NCBI GenBank assembly: GCA_945925985.1
Contig: CAMELV010000035.1
Location: 1-43,684, forward strand
Direction: 5' to 3'
DNA: 43,684 nt
From: Comamonas sp. lk
GTDB lineage: Bacteria > Pseudomonadota > Gammaproteobacteria > Burkholderiales > Burkholderiaceae_C
The first letter of the stretch is position 1, and each line of letters begins with the position of its first letter. Of this stretch, positions 33,496 through 41,703 are shown in pieces. The position numbers and the translations under genes are program-made. The notes under the pieces are model-generated. The model was not told where the DNA came from. It saw nothing but the letters and a program-made list of their open reading frames with translations, and did no database searches.

Positions 33496-33815
33496 TGCAG
33501 CGCGGGGATCTGGTCGCGGTATCGCTTCAAGGTGACTATGGCAAATCCCGCTCGGCGCTGATTGTTCAGACCGATTTGCTGGCCGACTTGAGTAGCTTTG
33601 TGTTATGCCCCGTGACCAGTGACCTGCATACGGCGGCTTTTCGTGTGACGGTGGAGACCACCACCGCCAATGGGCTGCGCGTGTTGTCGCAGGTGATGGT
33701 GGACAAACTGTCCACTGTGCCGCGCATCAAGGTCAGTGAGCCGTTCGGACGGCTGGAGGACGACCGGATGCGTGTGGTGGACAAGGCGCTGCTGTTGGTG
33801 GTGGGGCTGATTTAG
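33495..33815 (+). CDS. MazF/PemK-type ribonuclease toxin
   Basis: A 106-residue toxin: MQRGDLVAVSLQGDYGKSRS at the N-terminus, SALIVQTDLLADLSSFVLCP, the S/T-rich catalytic region VLCPVTSDLHTAAFRVTV and VMVDKLSTVPRIKVSEPFG. Start ATG 33495 overlaps the antitoxin stop. Expected activity is sequence-specific mRNA cleavage. It differs clearly from the MazF at 29024-29368, so the two modules are not a local duplication. It converges with the VapC gene; 59 bases with an 18-bp tandem repeat lie between. Confidence 0.9.
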   Translation: MQRGDLVAVSLQGDYGKSRSALIVQTDLLADLSSFVLCPVTSDLHTAAFRVTVETTTANGLRVLSQVMVDKLSTVPRIKVSEPFGRLEDDRMRVVDKALLLVVGLI

Positions 33816-33824
33816 GGCTCCGGC

Positions 33825-33860
33825 CTAAACACAACGCAAAAACTAAACACAGCGCAAAAT
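33825..33860 (+). repeat. Two tandem 18-bp repeats between convergent toxin genes
   Basis: CTAAACACAACGCAAAAA (33825-33842) is followed directly by CTAAACACAGCGCAAAAT (33843-33860), with two differences. It fills most of the gap between the MazF stop (33815) and the VapC stop (33875). No hairpin or T-run makes it an obvious terminator. Confidence 0.7.
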
Positions 33861-33874
33861 GAAAAAAACCGGTG

Positions 33875-34294
33875 TCAGACGCCCCAAGGATTGACAAGCG
33901 CCACACCGGTACCGGCAAAGTCAGCCGTGTTGCGGGTGACAACGCAAAAGCGGTGCTCCATCGCGGTAGCGGCGATCATGGCGTCACGCACCGACCGTGG
34001 GTCGGGGATGGGCAGAGACGCGCACACAGGTGCCGTGTTGTCGGTAAACGGCAAGATACGACTGGCGAACGCGGCACGCACACCGGCTAACCAGAGGCGC
34101 AATGCACTGCCTTGGGGTGGCGTGCGGTGTTCCAGAGCCTGGATGCCCATTTCTAGCTCAAGGATGGTGATGGCGGACAGGTAAAGCGTGTTGGCGGGTT
34201 GCGCAGCGGCCCAGGCTCGCACCGCAGGCGATTGCTTGGGCTTGCCATGGCGCAACTCCGAGACGACATGGGTGTCGAGGACAAACATGGCCAA
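33875..34294 (-). CDS. VapC/FitB-type PIN-domain toxin
   Basis: A 139-residue PIN protein with the full catalytic set: FVLDTHVVSELRHG (residues 4-17), the glutamate in AITILELEMGIQ (~46), the aspartate in SVRDAMIAATAMEH (~104) and VVTRNTADFAGTG at the C-terminus. This arrangement is typical of FitB/VapC endoribonucleases paired with Phd/YefM antitoxins. Translation may begin at Met1 or Met3 (MFVLD). It starts three bases after the antitoxin gene on the minus strand. Confidence 0.92.
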   Translation of the reverse strand: MAMFVLDTHVVSELRHGKPKQSPAVRAWAAAQPANTLYLSAITILELEMGIQALEHRTPPQGSALRLWLAGVRAAFASRILPFTDNTAPVCASLPIPDPRSVRDAMIAATAMEHRFCVVTRNTADFAGTGVALVNPWGV

Positions 34295-34297
34295 GCC

Positions 34298-34558
34298 CTA
34301 ATCCAACTTGACAGCCTGGCTTTGGAAATTCAAACGCGGCGGATCGAACTCAATGTCTGCGACGCACGCAATGCCATCCATCAACGCCAAGAGAGTCGGT
34401 TCGCTCTGGCCCACCATGCGGTAGTAATCGTCAATATTGAGCAGTGCAAATGCAGGCCGCCCACGATCCGTGATGAACACCGGCCCATCGACAGCTGCCC
34501 GTTTGGCGGCTGACACGTCGCGCGTGAAGTCCCGGCTTGAAAAAGTATGGACTGACAT
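34298..34558 (-). CDS. Phd/YefM-type antitoxin
   Basis: An 86-residue protein with the Phd/YefM N-terminal DNA-binding fold: TFSSRDFTRDVSAAKRAAVD followed by GPVFITDRGRPAFALLNIDDYYRM. The C-terminal tail (ALMDGIACVADIEFDPPRLN) is the toxin-neutralising part. It lies directly upstream of the VapC gene on the minus strand. The family autorepresses its operon. AGGAGGT lies at about 34562-34568 (minus strand), an unusually strong ribosome-binding site three bases from the start. Confidence 0.9.
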   Translation of the reverse strand: MSVHTFSSRDFTRDVSAAKRAAVDGPVFITDRGRPAFALLNIDDYYRMVGQSEPTLLALMDGIACVADIEFDPPRLNFQSQAVKLD

Positions 34559-34622
34559 ATTGACCTCCTGTAATTGTCTATGTTTGTATGTTACGACAAA
34601 TGCAGTAGATCAGAAAGACCCC

Positions 34623-34655
34623 CCTTCACCTTCAGCCGCCAGGCGTGCAGCAGCG
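34623..34655 (-). repeat. Detached copy of the glcB 3' end (33-bp direct repeat, copy A)
   Basis: These 33 bases equal 36182-36214 except for one base (C34636 against A36195). In copy B they encode the C-terminal [10 protein letters not shown] of malate synthase G. In copy A the glcB frame continues past the point where the real stop would be, so this is a leftover fragment. Between the copies lie the serine hydrolase and a transporter remnant. Confidence 0.85.
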
Positions 34656-34670
34656 TGGCGCGGTGCGCCA

Positions 34671-35744
34671 TCAGCCCACCACCGACGCCGCCACGGCATT
34701 GGAGACCACCCGCAGCAGGCGGCCATCGTCATGCGCAGTGGGTCGGGAGGTCAGGATCACACACTGCACCTGCGTGTCCGGGTCAGCCCAGGCCACCGTG
34801 CCGGTCGCGCCCGAATGGCCGAAGGTGCGCGGCGACACCAGTTCGCCGCAGTAGACCCACACCGGGCTGGTCGCTAGACCCCAGCCCAAGCCCCAGGGTT
34901 TGCCGATGGCGGTATTCTGGTCGCTGACCATGCGCTGGACCGTGGCGCGGCCCAGCAGCGTGCGCCCCCCGAGCGCCCCACCATTCAGGAAGGCTTGCAG
35001 TAACAGCGCAAGGTCGCTCACGGTGGCGTGCATGCCGCCCCAGGGGTGGCCCATGTCGCGCCAATAAGGCGTGTTGGCGCCGAAAAGTGCCACATCCGGG
35101 CTGCTCTCGTACTGGCACCAGACCGTGTTGGCAATCGGGCGTCCGCCCAGTCCCAGCGAGGATTGGTGCATGCCCAGCACTTCGAAGATTTCCTGCTGGT
35201 AGAACGAGCGCAGGGACCGCCCGGAAACCCGTTGCACGATCTCACCGGCCAGCAGCGTGCCCATGCTCTGGTAATCGAAACCGGTTCCCGGCGGATACAG
35301 CAGCGGCGTGGTGCAGACGCCCTGCACGAAGGCGCTCAGCGGGGCGTGTGCGCGTCGCAGTGCCAGGTTCTCTGGGAGCATGTCGGGCAGGCCTGAGGTG
35401 TGGCTCAGCAAGTCGCGGATCCGCACGGCCGCCCGATCGGGCCCCGCAAACTCCGGCAGATACCGTGCCACCGGGTCGTCCAGCGACACCATGCCACGCT
35501 CGACCAGCAACAGCACCGCCACGGCATTCACCGGCTTGGTGATCGAGGCCAGCAGGTACACCGCATCGGGCGCGGTACCATGGCCCGCGTGCAGCACCAC
35601 GCGACCATTGCGGGCCACGAGCATCGAGGCGGCGGCCACACGGCGCTCAGCCACCTCGGCGGCGAGCAGGGCAGAAGCACGTGCCAGGCGCTGCGGGCAC
35701 ATGCCCTGGCTTGCGGGAGAGTCGGGCGGAAGAAAGTGGGTCAT
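34671..35744 (-). CDS. Serine hydrolase, class C beta-lactamase/esterase family
   Basis: A 357-residue beta-lactamase-fold protein. The nucleophile motif SxxK is SITK (~67-70, in LLASITKPVNAVA); RDLLSHTSGLPDMLPE follows; the second motif is FDYQSMG (YxS rather than YxN) and the third FGHSGATGT (HSG in place of KTG). These variants are usual for esterase or peptidase-like members such as EstB, so resistance to beta-lactams is not implied. No signal peptide is seen, suggesting a cytoplasmic enzyme. It lies in the 1.5-kb block bounded by copies of the glcB 3' end, on the same strand as glcB, with a transporter remnant between. Confidence 0.85.
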   Translation of the reverse strand: MTHFLPPDSPASQGMCPQRLARASALLAAEVAERRVAAASMLVARNGRVVLHAGHGTAPDAVYLLASITKPVNAVAVLLLVERGMVSLDDPVARYLPEFAGPDRAAVRIRDLLSHTSGLPDMLPENLALRRAHAPLSAFVQGVCTTPLLYPPGTGFDYQSMGTLLAGEIVQRVSGRSLRSFYQQEIFEVLGMHQSSLGLGGRPIANTVWCQYESSPDVALFGANTPYWRDMGHPWGGMHATVSDLALLLQAFLNGGALGGRTLLGRATVQRMVSDQNTAIGKPWGLGWGLATSPVWVYCGELVSPRTFGHSGATGTVAWADPDTQVQCVILTSRPTAHDDGRLLRVVSNAVAASVVG

Positions 35745-35795
35745 GGCACGCTCCGGTCAATACGAACGAGGATCATCGCTCAAGCGATGCTAGCC

Positions 35796-36170
35796 TCAAT
35801 ACGGTTTGATGAGTGTGATTTCTGGCAAAACTCGCCGTGGAGGTATGCCATGCCAAGACCCAAAGCGACTTAGGGCGCCGGAGCCCGACTTGCCGACGAC
35901 TTGACGTTGGGGTATCTCGCCTGGAATTGCCCGCTCGCGCAGCCGCAGCTGCCAGGCGTTCCCCAGTCCCGGCAACTCGCCGAACACGATCCAGCCAAAT
36001 AGCACCGCGAAGCCAACTTGCGAGTACAGGTACGGCACCTCCTCGGTGGCCGGCGCCCGCTGGTAGGCGACAGAGGCGACCACGCAGGCCAGCGGCAGCA
36101 GTGTGTTCCAGCCCACGCCAACTTGGCGCAGTCAGCTGCCAAGACAGCAGCAACTGCACGCTGGCGAAAC
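35796..36170 (-). pseudogene. Remnant of an EamA/DMT-family transporter
   Basis: In the 429 bases between glcB and the serine hydrolase, the minus strand holds a short stretch, ACVVASVAYQRAPATEEVPY followed by LYSQVGFAVLFGWIVFGELP, which resembles the last two membrane segments of EamA-type transporters. Upstream bits (LLLSWQLTAPSW) are in another frame, and there is no complete N-terminus. Downstream of GELP the sequence loses similarity. It is a decayed C-terminal fragment, not a gene. Nothing else is apparent in this stretch. Confidence 0.55.
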
Positions 36171-36173
36171 GCT

Positions 36174-38390
36174 TCAGCCCGCCTTCACCTTCAGACGCCA
36201 GGCGTGCAGCAGCGGCTCGGTGTAGCCGCTGGGCTGGGCCAGGCCCTTGAACACCAGGTCGGTAGCGGCCTGGTAGGCTTTTGAGCTGTCAAAGTGGCCG
36301 GCCATGGGTTGGTACAGCGGGTCGCCGGCGTTCTGGCCGTCGACCACCGCGGCCATGCGCTCAAAGGTTTCGCGCACCTGGGCTTCGCTCACCACGCCGT
36401 GGTGCAGCCAGTTGGCGATGTGCTGGCTGCTGATGCGCAGGGTGGCCCGGTCTTCCATCAGGCCGATGTTGTGGATGTCGGGCACCTTGGAGCAGCCCAC
36501 GCCCTGGTCGACCCAGCGCACCACGTAGCCCAGGATGCCCTGGGCGTTGTTGTCCAGCTCCTGCTGTTTCTCGGCCGCGCTCCAATTGGGTGTGGCCGTG
36601 ACCGGGATGGTCAGCAGGCCGGTCAGCAGTGCCTCGCGCTCTTTATTGGCCTTGATTTTTTCCAGGCCCTTTTGCACGTCTGACACCAGCACCTGGTGGT
36701 AGTGCAGCGCGTGCAGCGTGGCGCCGGTGGGGCTGGGCACCCAGGCGGTGTTGGCGCCGGCTTTGGGGTGGCCGATTTTTTGTTCCAGCATGGCCTTCAT
36801 CAGGTCGGGCATGGCCCACATGCCCTTGCCGATCTGAGCGCGCCCGCGTAGACCGCAGGCCAGGCCGACCAGCACGTTGTTGCGCTCGTAGGCGGTAATC
36901 CAGGCGCTGGTCTTCATGTCGCCCTTGCGGATCATGGGGCCGGCCTGCATGGCGCTGTGCATCTCGTCGCCGGTGCGGTCCAGGAAGCCGGTGTTGATGA
37001 AGGCCACGCGGCTGGCGGCGGCGGCAATGCAGGCCTGCAGGTTGACGCTGGTGCGGCGCTCTTCATCCATGATGCCGAGCTTGACCGTGCTCTCAGGCAG
37101 GCCCAGCAGCTTTTCCACTCGCGAGAACAGCTCGGCGGCAAACGCCACCTCGGCCGGGCCGTGCATCTTGGGCTTGACGATGTAGACCGAACCCTGGCGC
37201 GAGTTGCGGATGGCGTCTTTGGCCGTGCGCTTGAGGTCGTGCAGGGCGATGGTGGTGGTGACCACCGCGTCCAGAATGCCCTCGGGGATCTCGCGCACCT
37301 GGCCGTCTTTGGCTGTGTACAAGATGGCCGGGTTGGTCATCAGGTGACCGACATTGCGCACAAACATCAGCGAGCGGCCGTGCAGCCGAACCATTCGGCC
37401 CTTACCTGCGGGCGGGGTGTACAGACGGTCCGGGTTCAGGCCCCGCGTCAGCGTCTGGCCGCCTTTCTGAAACGACTCGGTCAGCGTGCCCTGCAAAATG
37501 CCGAGCCAGTTGCTGTAGGCCAGCACCTTGTCCTGCGCGTCCACCACTGCCACCGAGTCTTCCAGGTCGAGGATGGTGGACAGGGCGGACTCGATCACCA
37601 GGTCGCAGACGCCAGCCGGGTCGGTGGCGCCAATCGCGGTGGCGCGGTCAATGCGGATGTCCAGGTGCAGGCCGTGGTGCACCAGCAGCACCGCCGAGGG
37701 GCGCTTGGCCTCGCCCTGGTAGCCGACCAGCTGCGCGGCATCGGCCAGGCTGGTGTTGCTGCCGTCGCTCAGTTTCACAGCAAGCTTGCCGTCCTTCATG
37801 CGGTAGCCGACCGAGTCCAGGTGCGAGCCCCGGCGCAGCGGTGCGGTGCGGTCCAGCACATGGCGGGCGTACTCGATCACTTTGGCGCCGCGTTTCGGGT
37901 TGTAGCCACCGCCTTTGCCGACCTTGTCGCAGCCACTGGCTTCGCTGATCACGTCGGTGCCATAGAGCGCGTCATACAGGCTGCCCCAGCGCGCGTTGGC
38001 GGCGTTGAGGGCGTAGCGGGCGTTGAGCACCGGCACCACCAGCTGCGGCCCGGCCTGCTTGGCCAGCTCGGCGTCCACCTGGGTGGTGCTGATCTTGACC
38101 TTGCCCGGCTCAGGCACCAGGTAGCCGATGCGCGCTAGAAAGGCGCGGTAGGCCGGCATGTCCTGTATGGGGCCGGGGTGGGCGCTGTGCCAGGTGTCCA
38201 GCTCGGTTTGCAGTCGATCGCGTTCGGCCAGCAGGGCCAGGTTTTTCGGCGCCAGATCCGCCACGATGGCGTCAAAGCCCTTCCAAAACTTGGCCGGGCG
38301 GATGCCGGTGCCGGGCAGTACCCGGTCTTCGATGAAGCGGTGCAGTTCGGTCGCCACCTGCAGGCGGTGGGCGGGGGTGCGGTCGGTCAT
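36174..38390 (-). CDS. glcB: Malate synthase G
   Basis: A ~738-residue single-chain malate synthase (E. coli GlcB 723). Blocks include [22 protein letters not shown] (split by domain boundaries), [20 protein letters not shown] (~340), [49 protein letters not shown] and [20 protein letters not shown]. It condenses glyoxylate and acetyl-CoA to malate. The start at 38390 ([11 protein letters not shown]) lies four bases after the dehalogenase stop; an ATG at 38405 would overlap it. The last ten codons are duplicated at 34623-34655. Confidence 0.96.
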   Translation of the reverse strand: MTDRTPAHRLQVATELHRFIEDRVLPGTGIRPAKFWKGFDAIVADLAPKNLALLAERDRLQTELDTWHSAHPGPIQDMPAYRAFLARIGYLVPEPGKVKISTTQVDAELAKQAGPQLVVPVLNARYALNAANARWGSLYDALYGTDVISEASGCDKVGKGGGYNPKRGAKVIEYARHVLDRTAPLRRGSHLDSVGYRMKDGKLAVKLSDGSNTSLADAAQLVGYQGEAKRPSAVLLVHHGLHLDIRIDRATAIGATDPAGVCDLVIESALSTILDLEDSVAVVDAQDKVLAYSNWLGILQGTLTESFQKGGQTLTRGLNPDRLYTPPAGKGRMVRLHGRSLMFVRNVGHLMTNPAILYTAKDGQVREIPEGILDAVVTTTIALHDLKRTAKDAIRNSRQGSVYIVKPKMHGPAEVAFAAELFSRVEKLLGLPESTVKLGIMDEERRTSVNLQACIAAAASRVAFINTGFLDRTGDEMHSAMQAGPMIRKGDMKTSAWITAYERNNVLVGLACGLRGRAQIGKGMWAMPDLMKAMLEQKIGHPKAGANTAWVPSPTGATLHALHYHQVLVSDVQKGLEKIKANKEREALLTGLLTIPVTATPNWSAAEKQQELDNNAQGILGYVVRWVDQGVGCSKVPDIHNIGLMEDRATLRISSQHIANWLHHGVVSEAQVRETFERMAAVVDGQNAGDPLYQPMAGHFDSSKAYQAATDLVFKGLAQPSGYTEPLLHAWRLKVKAG
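36182..36214 (-). repeat. glcB 3' end, 33-bp direct repeat copy B
   Basis: The functional copy of the repeat at 34623-34655, offset 1559 bases, one mismatch. It codes for the last residues of malate synthase G, six bases before the TGA region at 36174-36176. Confidence 0.85.
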
Positions 38391-38394
38391 GGTG

Positions 38395-39204
38395 TCAAAC
38401 CTCATTCAAAGAGACGGATGGGAAAAATTCAAGCACGGCGCGCAGGCTGTTGCCGGTGCGGGTGGGCTGGGTGCCGAGCTCTTCAAATGGCTGTTGATAG
38501 CGGTTGACCCACAGCGTCTGGTAGCCGTACCAAGTGGCGGCCAGCGCGTCCCAGGCGTTGCAGCTGACAAAGGCGATGCGCCCGGCCGGCAGGCCGGTGG
38601 CTTGTTCGCCCAGCGCGTAGGCGTCCGGATGGGTCTTGTATTTGCGAATTGGGTCGACGCTGATGAGGTGGGTCAGCAGCCCGTCCAGCCCGGCCGACTT
38701 GACCGCCAGCTGCAGCATGGCCGGGTCGCCGTTGCTCAGGATACCGGTTGGAATGCCGCGCCGTTGCAGCTCGGTCAGCACCTCGCGGTTTTCCGGGAAG
38801 GCGCTCAGGCTGCGGTACTGGTTCATCAGGCGCTCGACCGCAGCACCTAAATTTTGATCAAAACTGCCCTCAGGCCCCGTCAATATTGGGGTTGTAGCTA
38901 TTTTTTTAATAGCAAAAATCAGGGCGGCCCGGGTCAGCTCCCAAAACGGGCGGTAGTGCGCGCCGTGGTTGCTGGTGGTCACCAACCGGGTGTACTCAAT
39001 TTGTTTGTCGCGCCACAGCAGGCTCAGCGCCTGGCCATGGCCAGGGAACAGCTGCTCGGCTGCCAGCGCCACGCTGTAGACGTCGAACAGCGTGCCATAA
39101 GCGTCAAACAACACCGCCTGTGGCACGGCCAAGGTTTCGCGTTTGTCGGGTGCCGTAGATTGGTTCTTCATGCCTAAGACTGTATTGCATACCAAGGAAG
39201 CCAT
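38395..39204 (-). CDS. Haloacid dehalogenase type II with repeat-derived internal segment
   Basis: A 269-residue HAD hydrolase of the (S)-2-haloacid dehalogenase group. [16 protein letters not shown] (~30) contains the nucleophile aspartate, SNGDPAML (~158) is motif 2, [15 protein letters not shown] supplies the lysine of motif 3 and [17 protein letters not shown] motif 4. It hydrolyses 2-haloacids; chloroacetate would give glycolate, one oxidation from the substrate of the adjacent GlcB. Residues 97-118 are encoded by an in-frame dispersed repeat and interrupt the helical cap between WELTRAAL and the [14 protein letters not shown] segment. GGAG three bases upstream supports ATG 39204; ATG 39171 is an alternative. 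Confidence 0.88.
   Translation of the reverse strand: MASLVCNTVLGMKNQSTAPDKRETLAVPQAVLFDAYGTLFDVYSVALAAEQLFPGHGQALSLLWRDKQIEYTRLVTTSNHGAHYRPFWELTRAALIFAIKKIATTPILTGPEGSFDQNLGAAVERLMNQYRSLSAFPENREVLTELQRRGIPTGILSNGDPAMLQLAVKSAGLDGLLTHLISVDPIRKYKTHPDAYALGEQATGLPAGRIAFVSCNAWDALAATWYGYQTLWVNRYQQPFEELGTQPTRTGNSLRAVLEFFPSVSLNEV
38852..38917 (+). repeat. Dispersed repeat inserted in frame in the dehalogenase gene
   Basis: TTTTGATCAAAACTG, AGGCCCCGT, AATATTGGGG and the terminal arm GCTAT (38897-38901) with ATAGC (38909-38913) reproduce the element at 33109-33174. The minus strand is open through it and is translated as residues 97-118 of the dehalogenase. It has no stop codon in that frame. Confidence 0.8.
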
Positions 39205-39263
39205 TAACTCCTTATTAATTCAATAATCCATGACATATAAGTAGGTAATCCCGTGATAACGCC

Positions 39264-40499
39264 ATGTCTGAGCCGTTGCACAATCGCTGCATGACGACAC
39301 AACTGAGCGCTGATCCCGCCCTTCCCCTCACCGGTTTACGGGTGGTTGAATTCACCCACATGGTGATGGGCCCGACCTGCGGCATGGTACTGGCCGACCT
39401 GGGGGCCGAAGTGATCAAGGTCGAGCCGATCGAGGGCGATCGGACCCGGCATTTGCTGGGCGCCGGTGCCGGTTTCTTCCCGATGTTCAACCGCAATAAG
39501 AAGAGCATCGCCATTGACCTGCACCGGCCTGAAGGCGCGGCGGCAGCACGGCGCCTGGCGGCCAGCGCCGATGTGGTGGCTGAAAACTTCAAGCCCGGCA
39601 CCATGGCCAAGTACGGTTTGGATTACACCTCTCTCAGCCAGGCCGACCCACGCCTGATCTACGTCAGCCACAAAGGTTTTCTGCCCGGGCCCTACGACCA
39701 CCGCACCGCACTCGACGAGGTGGTGCAGATGATGGGTGGGCTGGCCTACATGACCGGCCGCCCGGGTGACCCGCTGCGCGCCGGCAGCAGTGTGAACGAC
39801 ATCATGGGCGGCATGTTTGGTGCCATCGGGGCCATGGGGGCCCTGATCCAGCGCGGCATCACCGGGCGCGGCCAAGAGGTGCAGACCGCGCTTTATGAAA
39901 ACAATGTGTTTCTGGTGGGCCAGCACATGCTTCAGTACGCCATCACCGGCCGCGCCGCCGCGCCCATGCCTGACCGCATTTCGGCCTGGGGCATTTACGA
40001 CATCTTCACCGTCAAGGACGGTGAGCAGATCTTCCTGGCGGCGGTCAGCGACGCCCAATGGCTGACCTTTTGCGATGCGCTGGGCCTGGCCGACCTGCGC
40101 GATCTGCCGCACTACGCCAGCAACAACCTGCGGGTGCAGGGGCGTGGCACCTTGATGCCGGTATTGCGTGAACGACTGATCGCCTGGCGCGCCGCCGATC
40201 TGGCCGCCCTGTTTGAGCGCGTAGGCCTGCCTTTTGCGCCGATCCGCAAGCCCGAAGAGTTGTACGAGGACGAGCACCTGCTGGCCACCGGCGGCCTGGC
40301 CGACATCACCCTGCCCGACGGCGAGCGGGCTGGCCAGCAGGTGGGCACGGCGCTGTTTCCCTTCACCATGGGCGGGCAACGCCTGGGCGTGCGGCTACAG
40401 CCGCCAACCCGGGGCCAGCACACTCTGGCGCTGCTGGCCGAGCTGGGCTACAACGAGGCTCAGGTGGCCGATTTTGTGGCGAGGCGGGTGGTGGCCTGA
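39264..40499 (+). CDS. CaiB/BaiF-family CoA transferase (class III)
   Basis: A 411-residue family III CoA transferase: PLTGLRVVEFTHMVMGPTCG, DLGAEVIKVEPIEGDRTR, DVVAENFKPGTMAKYGLDY (~105) and SHKGFLPGPYDHRTALDEVV (~135), where the usual GQ/GP-aspartate region lies. The start may be ATG 39264 or ATG 39291 (MTTQLSADPAL). It is divergent from the dehalogenase (60-base gap, AT-rich, probably both promoters) and is followed by a TRAP transporter, so imported carboxylate may be its substrate. It is not closely similar by eye to the transferase at 31878. Confidence 0.87.
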   Translation: MSEPLHNRCMTTQLSADPALPLTGLRVVEFTHMVMGPTCGMVLADLGAEVIKVEPIEGDRTRHLLGAGAGFFPMFNRNKKSIAIDLHRPEGAAAARRLAASADVVAENFKPGTMAKYGLDYTSLSQADPRLIYVSHKGFLPGPYDHRTALDEVVQMMGGLAYMTGRPGDPLRAGSSVNDIMGGMFGAIGAMGALIQRGITGRGQEVQTALYENNVFLVGQHMLQYAITGRAAAPMPDRISAWGIYDIFTVKDGEQIFLAAVSDAQWLTFCDALGLADLRDLPHYASNNLRVQGRGTLMPVLRERLIAWRAADLAALFERVGLPFAPIRKPEELYEDEHLLATGGLADITLPDGERAGQQVGTALFPFTMGGQRLGVRLQPPTRGQHTLALLAELGYNEAQVADFVARRVVA

Positions 40500-40550
40500 C
40501 CAGGTCGCCATGGAGCCCCTTTGCCACGGGTATGACGGCTGGAAATCGTC

Positions 40551-40572
40551 ATCCCCGGCTTCGACCGGGGAT
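40551..40572. repeat. Perfect inverted repeat (ATCCCCGG stem)
   Basis: ATCCCCGG (40551-40558) and CCGGGGAT (40565-40572) enclose a 6-base loop CTTCGA; the flanks extend it weakly (GTC...CCA). It lies in the 184-base gap between the CoA transferase and the TRAP binding protein. This GTCATCCCCGG-type palindrome is a common short dispersed repeat in proteobacterial genomes. Without a T-run it is not a classical terminator. Confidence 0.75.
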
Positions 40573-40683
40573 CCATGAATTCGGATCGCCACGGCGATGA
40601 AATCCCTGTCTCGTCCTTCACCGCCGGTGGCTGTCCCTAGAATGGTGTCTCGACGACTCTTTCAACTTGTCTTTGGAGAATCC

Positions 40684-41703
40684 ATGAAAACCCTGAATGT
40701 CTTGACATATGCTGCCCGTGCGGTGGGCGTGGCCTTGTTGCTGCAGGTCCCGGCCCAGGCCCAGACTGAGTGGCGGTTCAACAACAGCTACCCGGCCTCG
40801 CGCCCGGAGTCGGCGCAAATCCGCACCTTTGCGGCCGATGTAGAAAAACGCACTGGCGGCAAGCTCAAGATATCGGTCTCCGAGGGGGGTGCCCTTGGCC
40901 TTAAGGATGCCGATGCCATGCGCTTCATGCAGACCGGCACACCCGAGCTGGGCTACATCTGGCCCCCGTTTCTGGGCCGTGACGCGCCCGCCCTGGCCAA
41001 TATTTATGTTTATGGCCTGGTGGCGAATGCCGATGAGCACCTCAAAGCCCTGCCGGCCCTGAAGTCGGTGCTCAAGGAAGGGATCGCCAAATGGAACGTG
41101 GAAGTCCCGGGCTTCCTCGGCTTCTCGATCGTGGACGCTGCGCTGTTTTGCCGTGAGCCTGTCAAGACGCTGGAAGAGCTCAAGAAGAAAAAGCTGCGGG
41201 TCGGCAGCCGTGAGCAGGTGGAAACCTTCAAACGGCTGGGTGTTGCCGCCCAGATCGTGCCGCAAAACGAGCTGTATGCGGCGCTGCAAACCGGCGTCGT
41301 GGACTGTGCCCTGTACGCGCCACGGTTCGCCAACTCCATCTCCTTGCAGGAGGTGGCCAAGCACGTCACGCCCACGGGCTTCCCGTTCCCGCCGGCCCCC
41401 TACGCCCTGTTGGCCCACAAAGCCAAATGGGCCGCCTTGCCGGCAGACCTGAAGAAGGGCTTTCTCGACGCGGTGACAGAACTTGAACGTGTCAGTTTCA
41501 ATTTCGATACCGACACGGCGACCGAGGCCGCCTCGCGTGACAAACTGCAGAGCCAGGGTGTGACCTACCACCCGGCCCTGCCTGCGGCCGACAAGGCGGC
41601 GATCCGCCGGTCTGCCCTCGAGACCTGGGACGTGCTGGCCAAGGAAACCGGCGCCGACGCCATTGCCTACCGCCAGAAGGTACTGGACGCCTTGCCGAAA
41701 TGA
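40684..41703 (+). CDS. TRAP transporter substrate-binding protein (DctP family)
   Basis: A 339-residue periplasmic protein with signal peptide (VGVALLLQVPAQAQ, cleavage near 24). TEWRFNNSYPASRPESAQIR, FAADVEKRTGGKLKISVSEGG, KLRVGSREQVETFKRLGVAAQIVPQNELYAALQTGVVDCAL (in part) match DctP proteins. The family arginine appears at KKLRVGS, but the surrounding ligand region differs strongly from SiaP, so another organic acid is expected. GGAG at 40675-40678 supports ATG 40684, not 40597. It overlaps dctQ by four bases (ATGA). Confidence 0.88.
   Translation: MKTLNVLTYAARAVGVALLLQVPAQAQTEWRFNNSYPASRPESAQIRTFAADVEKRTGGKLKISVSEGGALGLKDADAMRFMQTGTPELGYIWPPFLGRDAPALANIYVYGLVANADEHLKALPALKSVLKEGIAKWNVEVPGFLGFSIVDAALFCREPVKTLEELKKKKLRVGSREQVETFKRLGVAAQIVPQNELYAALQTGVVDCALYAPRFANSISLQEVAKHVTPTGFPFPPAPYALLAHKAKWAALPADLKKGFLDAVTELERVSFNFDTDTATEAASRDKLQSQGVTYHPALPAADKAAIRRSALETWDVLAKETGADAIAYRQKVLDALPK

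Noticed and set aside
34671..35744. AmpC-type antibiotic resistance gene
   Set aside because: No signal peptide, and the YxS and HSG motifs are those of esterase-like family members rather than class C beta-lactamases.
40551..40572. Rho-independent terminator after the CoA transferase
   Set aside because: The stem is perfect but no T-run follows; it is better described as a common dispersed palindrome.
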